A stretch of 64,000 nt of DNA from Paenibacillus sp. FSL R10-2734 (GTDB lineage Bacteria; Bacillota; Bacilli; Paenibacillales; Paenibacillaceae): positions 6,510,001 to 6,574,000 of the forward strand of contig NZ_CP150170.1 of assembly GCF_037963865.1 (NCBI RefSeq), read 5' to 3'. The notes under the pieces are model-generated. The model was given only the letters and a program-made list of their open reading frames with translations. It was not told the origin of the DNA and ran no database searches. The translations under genes and the position numbers were made by a program. Numbering within the stretch: the stretch's first letter is position 1; each line of letters opens with the position of its first letter. Below, piece by piece: positions 35,917 through 44,061 of the stretch.

Positions 35917-36850
35917 CCACTCTCTTCATAAGATTTAAATAAACATCCTCAAGATCATATTTTTTAACAGAAAAATTCTTTATCTTACTTGTTTTAAAAT
36001 TCGAAAAAATAAATTCAGGAACGTTATTTTCTAATGGAACTTCTATTTCTAAAATGAAATCATTAATTTTATTGAAAATCATGTTTTTCCCAACTATACT
36101 TTCAACATCTAATTTTGACACTTCTTGGAACTCTATTCTTGTAATGTTTACCCCTTTTAAGCTTTGAGTTAAATACTCAGGAGTGTTTAATTCGACCAAC
36201 CTCCCCTTTTTTAAAAAAGCTATTCTATCACATAATTCTTCTGCTTCTTTCATGTAATGAGTTGTATAGACAATTGTTTTACCCTCCTTCGATAGATCCT
36301 TTATTAAATTTTGCATTTCTTTTGATACTTCGATATCTAAACCCGATGTAGGTTCATCCATAAACAATATTTTGGGATCTGTTAACAATCCTCTGGCAAT
36401 ATGTAATCGTTGTTTCATCCCTTTTGAATATGTGCTAACTAGCTTGTCTTTAGAATCAGATAAACCCATAAATTCGAGAATTTCATTAATCTTTTGTTTA
36501 TAACTTGAAGACTTTAAATTATTTAGTTCTGCAAAATATTTGAGATTTTCTTTTCCTGTTAGCTTCCAATATAGGCCTCTTTCACCACTACTGATTAATC
36601 CTATTTCTTTTCTGATAATATTTCTAAATTTCAAAATATCATATCCCAAAATTTCCACATTTCCATTCATTGGAATAAGTAATGTTGACAAAATCTTTAT
36701 CAAGGTGGTTTTCCCAGCACCATTCGGACCTAATATTCCAAATATTTCTCCTTTGTTAATATCTAAATTAAGATTTTTCAGCGCCGTAACTTTTCCTTTT
36801 TTAGACTCATAAATGTGGGATAAATCGCTAACATATATAGCCGTATTCAT
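35909..36850 (-). CDS. ABC transporter ATPase of the ABC-2 exporter
   Basis: 313 residues. Walker A GPNGAGKTT (about 41-49), signature STYSKGMKQRL, Walker B ILFMDEPTSGLD and the switch His in YTTHYMKEAEELC. A C-terminal extension of about 100 residues is typical of DrrA/CcmA-type drug and polysaccharide exporters. First gene of the nine-gene operon. I chose the ATG at 36850 (GAGGGG 9 bases upstream); a GTG at 36859 touches the site. Confidence 0.9.
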   Translation of the reverse strand: MNTAIYVSDLSHIYESKKGKVTALKNLNLDINKGEIFGILGPNGAGKTTLIKILSTLLIPMNGNVEILGYDILKFRNIIRKEIGLISSGERGLYWKLTGKENLKYFAELNNLKSSSYKQKINEILEFMGLSDSKDKLVSTYSKGMKQRLHIARGLLTDPKILFMDEPTSGLDIEVSKEMQNLIKDLSKEGKTIVYTTHYMKEAEELCDRIAFLKKGRLVELNTPEYLTQSLKGVNITRIEFQEVSKLDVESIVGKNMIFNKINDFILEIEVPLENNVPEFIFSNFKTSKIKNFSVKKYDLEDVYLNLMKRVDD

Positions 36851-37125
36851 ATTTGGCACCCCCTCATAACAATGTTATACCACATTACTATATTTATAGT
36901 CCATATATTCCCATAAAAAACTTTAAATGTTTCATATATATAATATTCCTTACTATGTAATATATTCACTAATTTTCAATAATTAAAAATTGTATTAATA
37001 TGCATATCGCTTCTCATTCGTGCTCAAATGAAGACTAAATGTAATATTATCGTTCCACTTAAACCATAAACACACAATCCATTTACATACAGTAGGAAAA
37101 TAAACAAATCAAATCAGATCAAATC
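36851..37125. other. AT-rich region upstream of the RtcB-like operon
   Basis: About 275 bases, very AT-rich, with a CTATAAATATAG palindrome near 36891 and several TATAAT-like boxes on the minus strand. It must contain the operon promoter, but no single -35/-10 pair stands out. No gene seen. Confidence 0.4.
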
Positions 37126-37173
37126 AAAAAAAGTAAGTCATAACCTTAATGAAGGTTCTGACTTACTTTTTTT
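37126..37173. terminator. Perfect bidirectional terminator
   Basis: AAAAAAAGTAAGTCA (37126-37140) and its exact complement (37159-37173), with an inner ACCTT/AAGGT stem and A/T runs on both flanks. No gene adjoins it to the right, so it may end the transcript of a lost gene or insulate the operon promoter. Confidence 0.85.
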
Positions 37174-37584
37174 AGTAACCTCATGATGGTGCTCAATTGG
37201 ATTATCTTGTACATTAACTTAAAAATGGACACTAGTATATCTTAGTTTTCCCAATAGACAGACCACTTCGGTAGACAGCTCTGTCGCTAGTTTATAGCTT
37301 GAGTTTCGAAATACGCACTGTGCTGGAGCTTTGCCTACCGATTGGACCGTGTGGAATTACCGCATTCTTAGAAAGGCTTTGCAGCGGGCTAAAAATACTT
37401 GAACAACTAGCAGCACCGGTTGATCCTGGGGCTCTGAGTCACAGATTTACAATTTCAGTTTAAAACTCACTTAAAGTATTCTTCCAAACACCATTTTATT
37501 GATTATTCTCTTCTCTCCTCATGTATCTTTATTAGCTATTTGATACAAATATCTTTTGAACTACATCCATTAACTAGTTTAGAT
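37174..37584. other. Gene-poor spacer
   Basis: About 410 bases with no frame that has both a start site and recognisable content. Higher GC around 37300-37430 than in its surroundings suggests an old insertion scar, but I cannot identify it. Confidence 0.3.
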
Positions 37585-37622
37585 AAAAAAGCAACTTGTC
37601 ATCAGACAAGTTGCTTTTTTAA
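37585..37622. terminator. Bidirectional terminator-like hairpin
   Basis: AAAAAAGCAACTTGT, 5-6 base loop, ACAAGTTGCTTTTTT. Strong stem with A/T runs on both sides. Confidence 0.8.
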
Positions 37623-37732
37623 ATCACCTGAATATCCGTCAATTTTTAATTTTTTTTGAATTCCTCTTCTTTATTTGGAGTCCATAAGTTTTGGCATTAG
37701 TATTTTACAGGTGTTAGTTCTTTGACAAAAAT

Positions 37733-37780
37733 AAAAAAAGCAAAAAAACCTTGATTTTTCAAGGTTTTTTTGCTTTTTTT
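37733..37780. terminator. Terminator of the tRNA-Leu transcript
   Basis: AAAAAAAGCAAAAAAACCTTGA and its complement around a TTTT loop, directly downstream of the minus-strand tRNA-Leu at 37788. Confidence 0.8.
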
Positions 37781-37787
37781 ATTAGTA

Positions 37788-37870
37788 TGCGGTAGAGAGG
37801 ACTCGAACCTCCACGGGTATACACCCACTACCCCCTCAAGATAGCGTGTCTGCCATTCCACCACTACCGC
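37788..37870 (-). tRNA. tRNA-Leu(GAG), copy 1
   Basis: 83 nt, cloverleaf with a long variable arm. Acceptor GCGGTAG pairs with CTACCGC; the anticodon stem CTATC/GGTAG encloses loop TTGAGGG, giving anticodon GAG. T-arm GGTTCGAGTCC. CCA not encoded. Identical to the copy at 39195-39277. Confidence 0.93.
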
Positions 37871-37952
37871 GCGGTGTGTTAAACATAAAACTTTGTTTGA
37901 GGTCAACATTCATTATTATAAATGCACTTCCCCAAAAAGTAAAGGCGCAGAC

Positions 37953-38318
37953 TCAAGAATTTTCGTCGACTAATTTCTGCTTACGATACTCAGCGAAAGC
38001 TATGTATTCTTTAATGAATTGCTTTTCTTCTGGAAGCAACTCATCCAGTTGACCTTCATTCAGCTTCACTTCTCCGAAATCATAGTCCTCACTGCTCTCT
38101 TTCAATATTTCAGATGTATTTCTACCTAAAATCAGCCAATCCAGGCTTACATGAAAAAAAGCACCGATCTCAATCAATTTATGTGTTCCCGGTGTAGATT
38201 TGCCACGCTTCCAATCTCCCATATTACCTGTGCTTATATTTAACTGCTCACAAAATGATTTCTTGGTCAGACCTTTTTGCTTAATCAAATACTCTATACG
38301 TTCGTAAATGGTCTGCAT
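37953..38318 (-). CDS. Xre-family (HTH_3) transcriptional regulator
   Basis: 121 residues. N-terminal helix-turn-helix (about 5-65: YLIKQKGLTKKSFCEQLNIS, GNMGDWKRGKSTPGTHKL, FFHVSLDWLILG), then an acidic tail (SSEDYDFGEVKLNEGQLDELLPEEKQF). Phage-repressor-like size. ATG at 38318 preceded by GAAGGGCGG; a TTG at 38336 is less likely. Divergent from the PAS-type gene, with a shared regulatory region between them. Confidence 0.8.
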   Translation of the reverse strand: MQTIYERIEYLIKQKGLTKKSFCEQLNISTGNMGDWKRGKSTPGTHKLIEIGAFFHVSLDWLILGRNTSEILKESSEDYDFGEVKLNEGQLDELLPEEKQFIKEYIAFAEYRKQKLVDENS

Positions 38319-38374
38319 CAGTAAACCGCCCTTCAAAAAAAATAAAAAAAGACACTTATTTAAGTAATTAGCTA

Positions 38375-38403
38375 TTGCAAAATGACGTAAAAAAGTATAT
38401 AAT
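38375..38403 (+). promoter_or_regulatory. Sigma-A promoter of the PAS-type gene
   Basis: TTGCAA, exactly 17 bases, TATAAT. It leaves an untranslated leader of about 140 bases before the TTG at 38549. Confidence 0.75.
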
Positions 38404-38548
38404 TAGTGCTACTATGTATTATCCGATTATATCATATGGCTAGAGTGACGATAAGAGGCGACTCCGGTGACAAGGTTCTGATGTAATGCCGTCCGCCCCT
38501 TTTATTAGCATGTCATCCTGAAGGATCTCTAGGAGGGAGCGGTGACTT

Positions 38549-39118
38549 TTGTCAAAGTGCTTATCATCTTCCATTATCCATTCACTTGAACGCCTCCCCC
38601 ACAATGCAGTGGTCATCAACAGCCAAGGAGTTATCCAGTTCACCAACAGTAAGTGGAAGGTGTTTAGTTATGAATACGGTCTTTCCACTCACAACAAATG
38701 GATTGGAGCTTATTATGCGGAACTTATGCAAGATGTGATTGTCGATTCCGATCAATGCGCTACGCTTGATGAATCGATGAAATATATACTCCGCAGAGAG
38801 TGTCAGGTTTATACTTCTGAGTTCTCCATACAAACCGCTAATAAAGGGAACCGAATCTTCCGTTTAGAGATCTATCCTCTTCTCTCAGATCATTACTTAG
38901 AAGCTGCTTTTATAATTTCTCTATATGATTTGGGCCAGCCAACACATGAGTTAATCCCCATCTGCGCTTCCTGCAAATCCATTCGAAATTCTAAGGATGA
39001 ATGGATCACCATTGAACATTTTTTAAAGCATCAGCTTTCTCTGCAATTCACCCATGACATCTGCCCTGACTGTGTCAAACAGCTCTATCCACAGTATGCT
39101 AGAGCTTTCAAGAATTAA
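38549..39118 (+). CDS. PAS-like sensor protein with C-terminal Cys-rich signalling motif
   Basis: 189 residues. The N-terminal part (about 10-130) looks like a PAS fold (NAVVINSQGVIQFTNSKWKVF). The end (ICASCKSIRNSKDEWITIEHFL, then FTHDICPDCVKQLYP) matches the CxxC...CxxC tail found on many bacterial PAS and receiver proteins. No kinase or output domain follows, so partners are unknown. TTG start at 38549 after AGGAGGG (11-base spacing). It has its own terminator at 39139-39187. Confidence 0.75.
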   Translation: MSKCLSSSIIHSLERLPHNAVVINSQGVIQFTNSKWKVFSYEYGLSTHNKWIGAYYAELMQDVIVDSDQCATLDESMKYILRRECQVYTSEFSIQTANKGNRIFRLEIYPLLSDHYLEAAFIISLYDLGQPTHELIPICASCKSIRNSKDEWITIEHFLKHQLSLQFTHDICPDCVKQLYPQYARAFKN

Positions 39119-39138
39119 ATCAGCTTGTCTCATCTTAT

Positions 39139-39187
39139 AAAAAAAAAGTAAGAAAACCTCTGCGAAGCAAAGGATTTCTTACTTTTT
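39139..39187. terminator. Bidirectional terminator between the PAS gene and tRNA-Leu copy 2
   Basis: AAAAAGTAAGAAA with complement TTTCTTACTTTTT, an inner CCT/AGG pair and T-runs on both strands. Confidence 0.8.
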
Positions 39188-39194
39188 ATTTGTA

Positions 39195-39277
39195 TGCGGT
39201 AGAGAGGACTCGAACCTCCACGGGTATACACCCACTACCCCCTCAAGATAGCGTGTCTGCCATTCCACCACTACCGC
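39195..39277 (-). tRNA. tRNA-Leu(GAG), copy 2
   Basis: 83 nt, identical over its full length to the copy at 37788-37870, same strand. The flanking sequences differ. It lies 6 bases from tRNA-Glu and is probably transcribed with it. Confidence 0.93.
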
Positions 39278-39283
39278 ATAATA

Positions 39284-39355
39284 TGACCCGTATGGGATTC
39301 GAACCCATGTTACCTCCGTGAAAGGGAGGTGTCTTAACCCCTTGACCAACGGGCC
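39284..39355 (-). tRNA. tRNA-Glu(TTC)
   Basis: 72 nt; acceptor GGCCCGT/ACGGGTC with a G-U pair at the second position, anticodon loop CTTTCAC giving UUC, T-arm GGGTTCGAATCCC. CCA not encoded. Confidence 0.93.
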
Positions 39356-39440
39356 TTAGCAACAGCTTGTCTCAACGTGACAACAAAAATTATGATACCA
39401 GAAATATAATGACATGGCAAGCACTTTTTTTTGTGTTACT

Positions 39441-40301
39441 TCAGCCCATAGCATCCTTCGATACTTCAATCAATTCAATATTCCAATCATGCTTAAACCT
39501 GACCTTGACCTCCTCATATTGTTCCCTTGAATCCCTGTGTATTTCATGGACATATAGAAGCTTCCTTCTAGGACCATGATCTTCGTAACGAACAGGTGCA
39601 ATAGAAAGATTCACTCCACAAGCCTTTACAGTCTTGAATAGCTTTCTCCTAACAGATGAGTAGTGCTTACCATTCAGTACACGATGCATTTGTAGCATCA
39701 TACCCATACCGATCATAACAGCAAGCCCACCGAAGATCAGGCCCGCAAGGCCGTTATAATAAGACATATCCCCTTGATGTGTGAACGAAAGTATAGCTGT
39801 CTGCGTTAGAACGAGGGATATCAAGGAGGCAGCTAGATTGGATAACTTGATTGCAGAAACTGCTGGCACATTCCCATTTTTCATCGTGACTATCGATCCA
39901 TGCACTGCCATACCAATTTCTACAAAAGTCATGCACGCGATCGCAAGTGCAATATTCATCGAATAACTCGCAGAGCTACCATACAGAAATAAACGCAAGC
40001 AATAGATGATAAAAAGAATGCTAGACGTAGTCAAGATGATACCAACCTTGAAATAGCTTTTATATTCTTCTCTGCCATATCCATAAGCATGTGATTCGTC
40101 AGGCGGCTGTTTCCCCGCATGATGTCCTTTGACCGCCGTTGCCTTCGCTAAGGCCAGCCCTACATTGTACAAAGCATATATACATAAGAAGATTGAGGCG
40201 GTATAAAGCCCGACAATCATTTTTCCAACGGCCATAACAATGTTCATATAGTACGACACTTTTGCATACTTGATTGAACGCTCTATTTTTCTAGTATCCA
40301 T
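39441..40301 (-). CDS. Polytopic membrane protein, distantly CDF-like
   Basis: 286 residues, six predicted transmembrane helices and a cytoplasmic C-terminal domain of about 85 residues (RKLFKTVKACGVNLSIAPVRYEDHG). The topology resembles cation diffusion facilitators, but I do not see a clear HxxxD metal motif in helices 2 and 5, so transport is uncertain. ATG at 40301 with GGGGTGA upstream. Confidence 0.6.
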   Translation of the reverse strand: MDTRKIERSIKYAKVSYYMNIVMAVGKMIVGLYTASIFLCIYALYNVGLALAKATAVKGHHAGKQPPDESHAYGYGREEYKSYFKVGIILTTSSILFIIYCLRLFLYGSSASYSMNIALAIACMTFVEIGMAVHGSIVTMKNGNVPAVSAIKLSNLAASLISLVLTQTAILSFTHQGDMSYYNGLAGLIFGGLAVMIGMGMMLQMHRVLNGKHYSSVRRKLFKTVKACGVNLSIAPVRYEDHGPRRKLLYVHEIHRDSREQYEEVKVRFKHDWNIELIEVSKDAMG

Positions 40302-40322
40302 ATTCTTCACCCCGCTACCTAA

Positions 40323-40348
40323 CAAAAAAAAGAGCCCATATAGGCTCT
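40323..40348 (-). terminator. Terminator of the phn operon
   Basis: On the minus strand AGAGCC, 6 bases, GGCTCT then a run of eight T. It lies 75 bases after the last phnE. Confidence 0.85.
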
Positions 40349-40423
40349 AACCTGTGTGTTCTATCAAACAGATTATAATTTAGCATACTATTATGAACAA
40401 TACAATTTGTAAAAAATATAGCT

Positions 40424-41293
40424 TTACACTTTAACCTTCAATTTCTTCTTTAAACGGGTCGCGAACAACTCCATCAGAACGGCTAGGACTAAAATGAAAT
40501 ACGTTATAGCTCCAATCTCTCTCACATCGTAGTAAAAAGCACTCGCCATAAACATATCATATCCAATACCGCCCGCTCCCGCCGCAGCCCCCATGGCTAC
40601 AGCTACAGCGAAGTTAATCTCCAGTCGCATAAAGGTCCAAGAAATCAAGTATGTTATGGACGAAGGAATAACGGCTTGAAAGACAATCTGCCACCAGCCC
40701 GCACCACTTGCTTTCAACGCTTCAATAACTCCGTTATCCAGCTCTTCAAATGATTCCGAATACGCTTTTACTAGATAGCTAATGGAATGAAAGGTCATGC
40801 CGATGACAGCTGCAACACTACCCAGTCCAGCTGCGACGGCGAAGATAAGTACCCAAAGCACTGTAGGAACTGCGCGGATAAATGCAACGACACTTCTTAC
40901 GATGGTTGACAGCAATGGGGAGGATAAATTACGCGATGCTAATAGTCCCAGAAACAAAGCAATCACTGCGCCAAACAACGTTGTTAGAAATGCAAGACCT
41001 AACGTAATCAACACCTGGTATAATGCATGACTGAAATTGAAATGATTAAGCGCAGGTGAAAAGAACATCGTGCGAAGCGTCTGCAGTGTCGATTGAATGG
41101 CTGCTCCGAAGTCCAAATCCTTATAATCAAAGGAGATAAATCCGTACATGGTTAGAAAAGCGAGAACGAGCAACGTCATTAGAATAGCAAACGAGCCTTT
41201 GTTGAACGGCTTTCTCGGGATCAACAAATCTGGGGAGCGATCATTGTAGCGCTCTCGTTCATATGGGGCTCGAACTGCTTCTTGAAGTTCCAT
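40424..41293 (-). CDS. phnE: Phosphonate ABC transporter permease
   Basis: 289 residues, six helices, EAA loop EALKASGAGWWQIVFQAVIPSS and the C-terminal YFILVLAVLMELFATRLKKKL. One of two PhnE-type permeases, which probably form a heterodimer importing phosphonates. One base after the first permease. Confidence 0.92.
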   Translation of the reverse strand: MELQEAVRAPYERERYNDRSPDLLIPRKPFNKGSFAILMTLLVLAFLTMYGFISFDYKDLDFGAAIQSTLQTLRTMFFSPALNHFNFSHALYQVLITLGLAFLTTLFGAVIALFLGLLASRNLSSPLLSTIVRSVVAFIRAVPTVLWVLIFAVAAGLGSVAAVIGMTFHSISYLVKAYSESFEELDNGVIEALKASGAGWWQIVFQAVIPSSITYLISWTFMRLEINFAVAVAMGAAAGAGGIGYDMFMASAFYYDVREIGAITYFILVLAVLMELFATRLKKKLKVKV

Positions 41294-41294
41294 A

Positions 41295-42080
41295 CTACAA
41301 AATCACCCTCCTGACATAGTTGGAGACTGCTTCAATAATAAATATTACGGCGATAATTGCGATCACAACTAGGGAAGCAGAGCTGTAGTTTAAGCTCTTA
41401 TAATACAGGCTGAATAAAAAACCAACACCTGTGCCTGTTAATATCCCAATGAGTGTAGCCTGTCGAATATTAGTTTCTATCATAAATAAAATCCAACTAA
41501 TGAGCTGCGGAATACTGGATGGGATAACCGAGTGTACGATAATTGAGAAGTAGCTGGCACCTGTCGCTCTTAAAGCTTCTACAGAGCTATTACTAACCTC
41601 ATCAATAGACTCCATAAAGGCACGGGTCAGAAACCCAAAGGAGCCAAAGAAAAGGGCTAGATATCCTGTCATCACACTCTGTCCAAAAGAAATAAGTAAT
41701 ATCATCGACCATGCCGCGACATCAATGTTCCGAAATAAGGTGGCGATCCAGCGACTTAATAGACTGAACACTCCGCCTATACCAGTCGTTGTAGAACCAA
41801 GTATAGCGAACAGGAATGCGAATATGCCCGCTACAGTTGTTGCAGCGATCGACACCAGCAAGGTCTCCATTAAGGAATCCAGGATATCAGGTAGCTTTGT
41901 CATTGCTTTTGCATTCGGATAAAAGTTACTAACTGCCCACTCCGCTGCCTTCGGTATAGACGTAAAACCCTTAACAATATCATATTGTGTAATGATGATT
42001 GCAGCGATCGTGATAAGAAAAAGCAATGCACAATAGAGCGACGTGTTTAAACGCTTACGAAGAAAGAAGCTATCCTGCAT
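41295..42080 (-). CDS. phnE: Phosphonate ABC transporter permease
   Basis: 261 residues, six helices, EAA loop VEALRATGASYFSIIVHSVIPSS. Start at 42080 overlaps the phnC stop by 11 bases. Partner of the second PhnE. Confidence 0.92.
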   Translation of the reverse strand: MQDSFFLRKRLNTSLYCALLFLITIAAIIITQYDIVKGFTSIPKAAEWAVSNFYPNAKAMTKLPDILDSLMETLLVSIAATTVAGIFAFLFAILGSTTTGIGGVFSLLSRWIATLFRNIDVAAWSMILLISFGQSVMTGYLALFFGSFGFLTRAFMESIDEVSNSSVEALRATGASYFSIIVHSVIPSSIPQLISWILFMIETNIRQATLIGILTGTGVGFLFSLYYKSLNYSSASLVVIAIIAVIFIIEAVSNYVRRVIL

Positions 42081-42858
42081 ACGTATCCCTTTCTTCCGTC
42101 ATATATTCATCCAGCTCTGCTCCATAAATGGTTCTCAGCAGCTCATTTGTGATTTCGGATGGAGGGCCATCATAAACAATCGATCCCTCGTTCACGCCAA
42201 TAATGCGGTCAGAAAACTTCATTGCTACATCCACCTGATGCAAATTGATAATTACGGTAATGCCCATTTCAGAACAAATTCTACGCAAATATTCCATAAT
42301 CGTCTTAGATGCATTTGGATCTAGCGATGCTATCGGCTCATCACAAAGGAGCAGCTTAGGATTTTGCACTAGTGCTCTCGCAATGCCGACACGTTGCTTT
42401 TGTCCGCCACTCAATTGATCACAGCGCTTATGAACTTGTTCCTGCAAACCAAGAAGGTTCAAGATATGATAGGCCTGCTTCTTCTCTTCCTTCGAATAGA
42501 GACCAAGTATGCCTGCCATGGTCGACTTGTAACCAAGTCGACCATGCAAGACATTCTCAATGACGCTTAAACGATTTACGAGATTATAATGTTGAAAAAT
42601 CATTCCAATTTGGGTTCGAAGCTTCTTTAACTCACTTTTTTTATAATTCATAATATTATCGGTATCAAACATGATTTCTCCGCTGCTAGCATCGATCATT
42701 CGGTTAATACAACGAAGGAGAGTGGATTTACCCGCTCCTGAAGGTCCAATGATGGACAGGAACTCTCCTTCTTTCACAGCGAAGTTGACATCTGATAACG
42801 CTCTTGTATCCTTGCTGTATTGTTTTGATACGTGCTTGAATTCCAATAACGTTGTCAT
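42070..42858 (-). CDS. phnC: Phosphonate ABC transporter ATPase
   Basis: 262 residues: Walker A GPSGAGKST, signature LSGGQKQRVGIARAL, Walker B LLLCDEPIASLDP, switch His in INLHQVDVA. The ATG at 42858 has GGGAG 6 bases upstream; a longer frame to 42933 overlaps phnD. Energises the PhnD-PhnE importer. Confidence 0.93.
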   Translation of the reverse strand: MTTLLEFKHVSKQYSKDTRALSDVNFAVKEGEFLSIIGPSGAGKSTLLRCINRMIDASSGEIMFDTDNIMNYKKSELKKLRTQIGMIFQHYNLVNRLSVIENVLHGRLGYKSTMAGILGLYSKEEKKQAYHILNLLGLQEQVHKRCDQLSGGQKQRVGIARALVQNPKLLLCDEPIASLDPNASKTIMEYLRRICSEMGITVIINLHQVDVAMKFSDRIIGVNEGSIVYDGPPSEITNELLRTIYGAELDEYMTEERDTYAG

Positions 42859-42899
42859 AGTTAACTCCCTCGCTAGATCAATGTCTTCTTGCTGCCTAA

Positions 42900-43964
42900 T
42901 TATTGAGTCAATTCTCTTATCGGATTGAACCATGCATCATCAGTCGTCAGGAATTTTTCTTCGCCTGATTTTTGCTTGAATATGCCTACTTCTTTCGAAT
43001 CTTTTGGAAGGAAGATTTTCGTATTCTTGGTTACAGCATCAGAGGTAAACAGCTCTTCAAGCTTCTTCTTATCTTCTGCGCTTACTGTTTCCGTATTAAT
43101 TGTAATCGGCGAGTTCAATACTGGCGTTACAGAAATCAATGAGAATTCTTTACCAACCAAAGTGTTGAATGGCTCAGCAGCGCCTTCCTTCACTTTATAA
43201 ACTGCACCTGGTTTATTCTCTGAACCGGATTCCAAATCTACGTAGTTGGCAACACATGTATCACAAAATGCTGCAACATCTGCTTTGCCAGTCAGCAGGT
43301 TAACTGCGGAGCCTTGATGAGATCCACCATAAAGTACTTCACTAAAAAAATCATCCTTGCCACCTTGTAAGAGATCATCACTAGTAAGTTCCTTGTACTT
43401 ATCCTGTTTACCAAAGTAACCCAAGATACCCGCAACAGGAACTTTAAAGCCTGAGGTTGAAGAGTTCGAGACAAACGAGAATTTCTTGCCAGCAATATTA
43501 TCGATAGCAAATTTGTCACCACTTTGATATGCTGCTTCTTCACCTTTTTTAACACTTAACCAGCTGTAATATAGTGCATCATCGAGTGTTCCAGACTCTC
43601 CACTAGGTACAACAAGCGGAAGTACTTTATCGTTCTTTGTATGTGCTTCAACATATCCTTGTGGTCCCATATAGGACAAGTCTGCATTGCCATTTGCGAT
43701 AGCTTCGATCGCAATAATATAGTCAGTTGTTGTTTGATTAATTACTTTTTTACCTGTAGCATCGCCAATAAGCTTGGAGAATTCATCGCGTGTAGCTTGC
43801 AGATCCGCGCCTGATTCATTTGGATACCACACCATGGTAATTGTATCCTTCTCTTTCGATTTCGTAGAATTTGCTGCACCAGATGCCTCACTATCATTTG
43901 AACCGCAACCTGCTACTGTGACAAGTGATAGTGTAAGAATTGTTGATAGTAACATCTTTTTCAT
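42900..43964 (-). CDS. phnD: Phosphonate-binding lipoprotein
   Basis: 354 residues. Lipoprotein signal peptide ends at VTVAGCGS (lipid Cys about residue 20), then the PhnD/PtxB fold (MVWYPNESGADLQATRDEF, ADLSYMGPQGYVEAH). ATG at 43964 after GAGGGG. A 98-base gap separates it from phnL, so the importer genes may have their own promoter. Confidence 0.93.
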   Translation of the reverse strand: MKKMLLSTILTLSLVTVAGCGSNDSEASGAANSTKSKEKDTITMVWYPNESGADLQATRDEFSKLIGDATGKKVINQTTTDYIIAIEAIANGNADLSYMGPQGYVEAHTKNDKVLPLVVPSGESGTLDDALYYSWLSVKKGEEAAYQSGDKFAIDNIAGKKFSFVSNSSTSGFKVPVAGILGYFGKQDKYKELTSDDLLQGGKDDFFSEVLYGGSHQGSAVNLLTGKADVAAFCDTCVANYVDLESGSENKPGAVYKVKEGAAEPFNTLVGKEFSLISVTPVLNSPITINTETVSAEDKKKLEELFTSDAVTKNTKIFLPKDSKEVGIFKQKSGEEKFLTTDDAWFNPIRELTQ

Positions 43965-44061
43965 TGATTTAACCCCTCTCAAATCTTTATTTATCTTTCA
44001 ATAACTCTAGTATATATCTGGAATATTTTCGGAATATAATCTTAATGTTTACTTTAATTAA

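Noticed and set aside
36860..36960. Promoter of the RtcB-like operon
   Set aside because: Several TATAAT-like boxes, but none with a good -35 at 16-18 bases; not called.
37697..37909. 70-codon minus-strand frame
   Set aside because: Runs through tRNA-Leu copy 1 and its terminator.
38404..38548. T-box leader
   Set aside because: No T-box motif and no aminoacyl-tRNA or amino-acid gene downstream.
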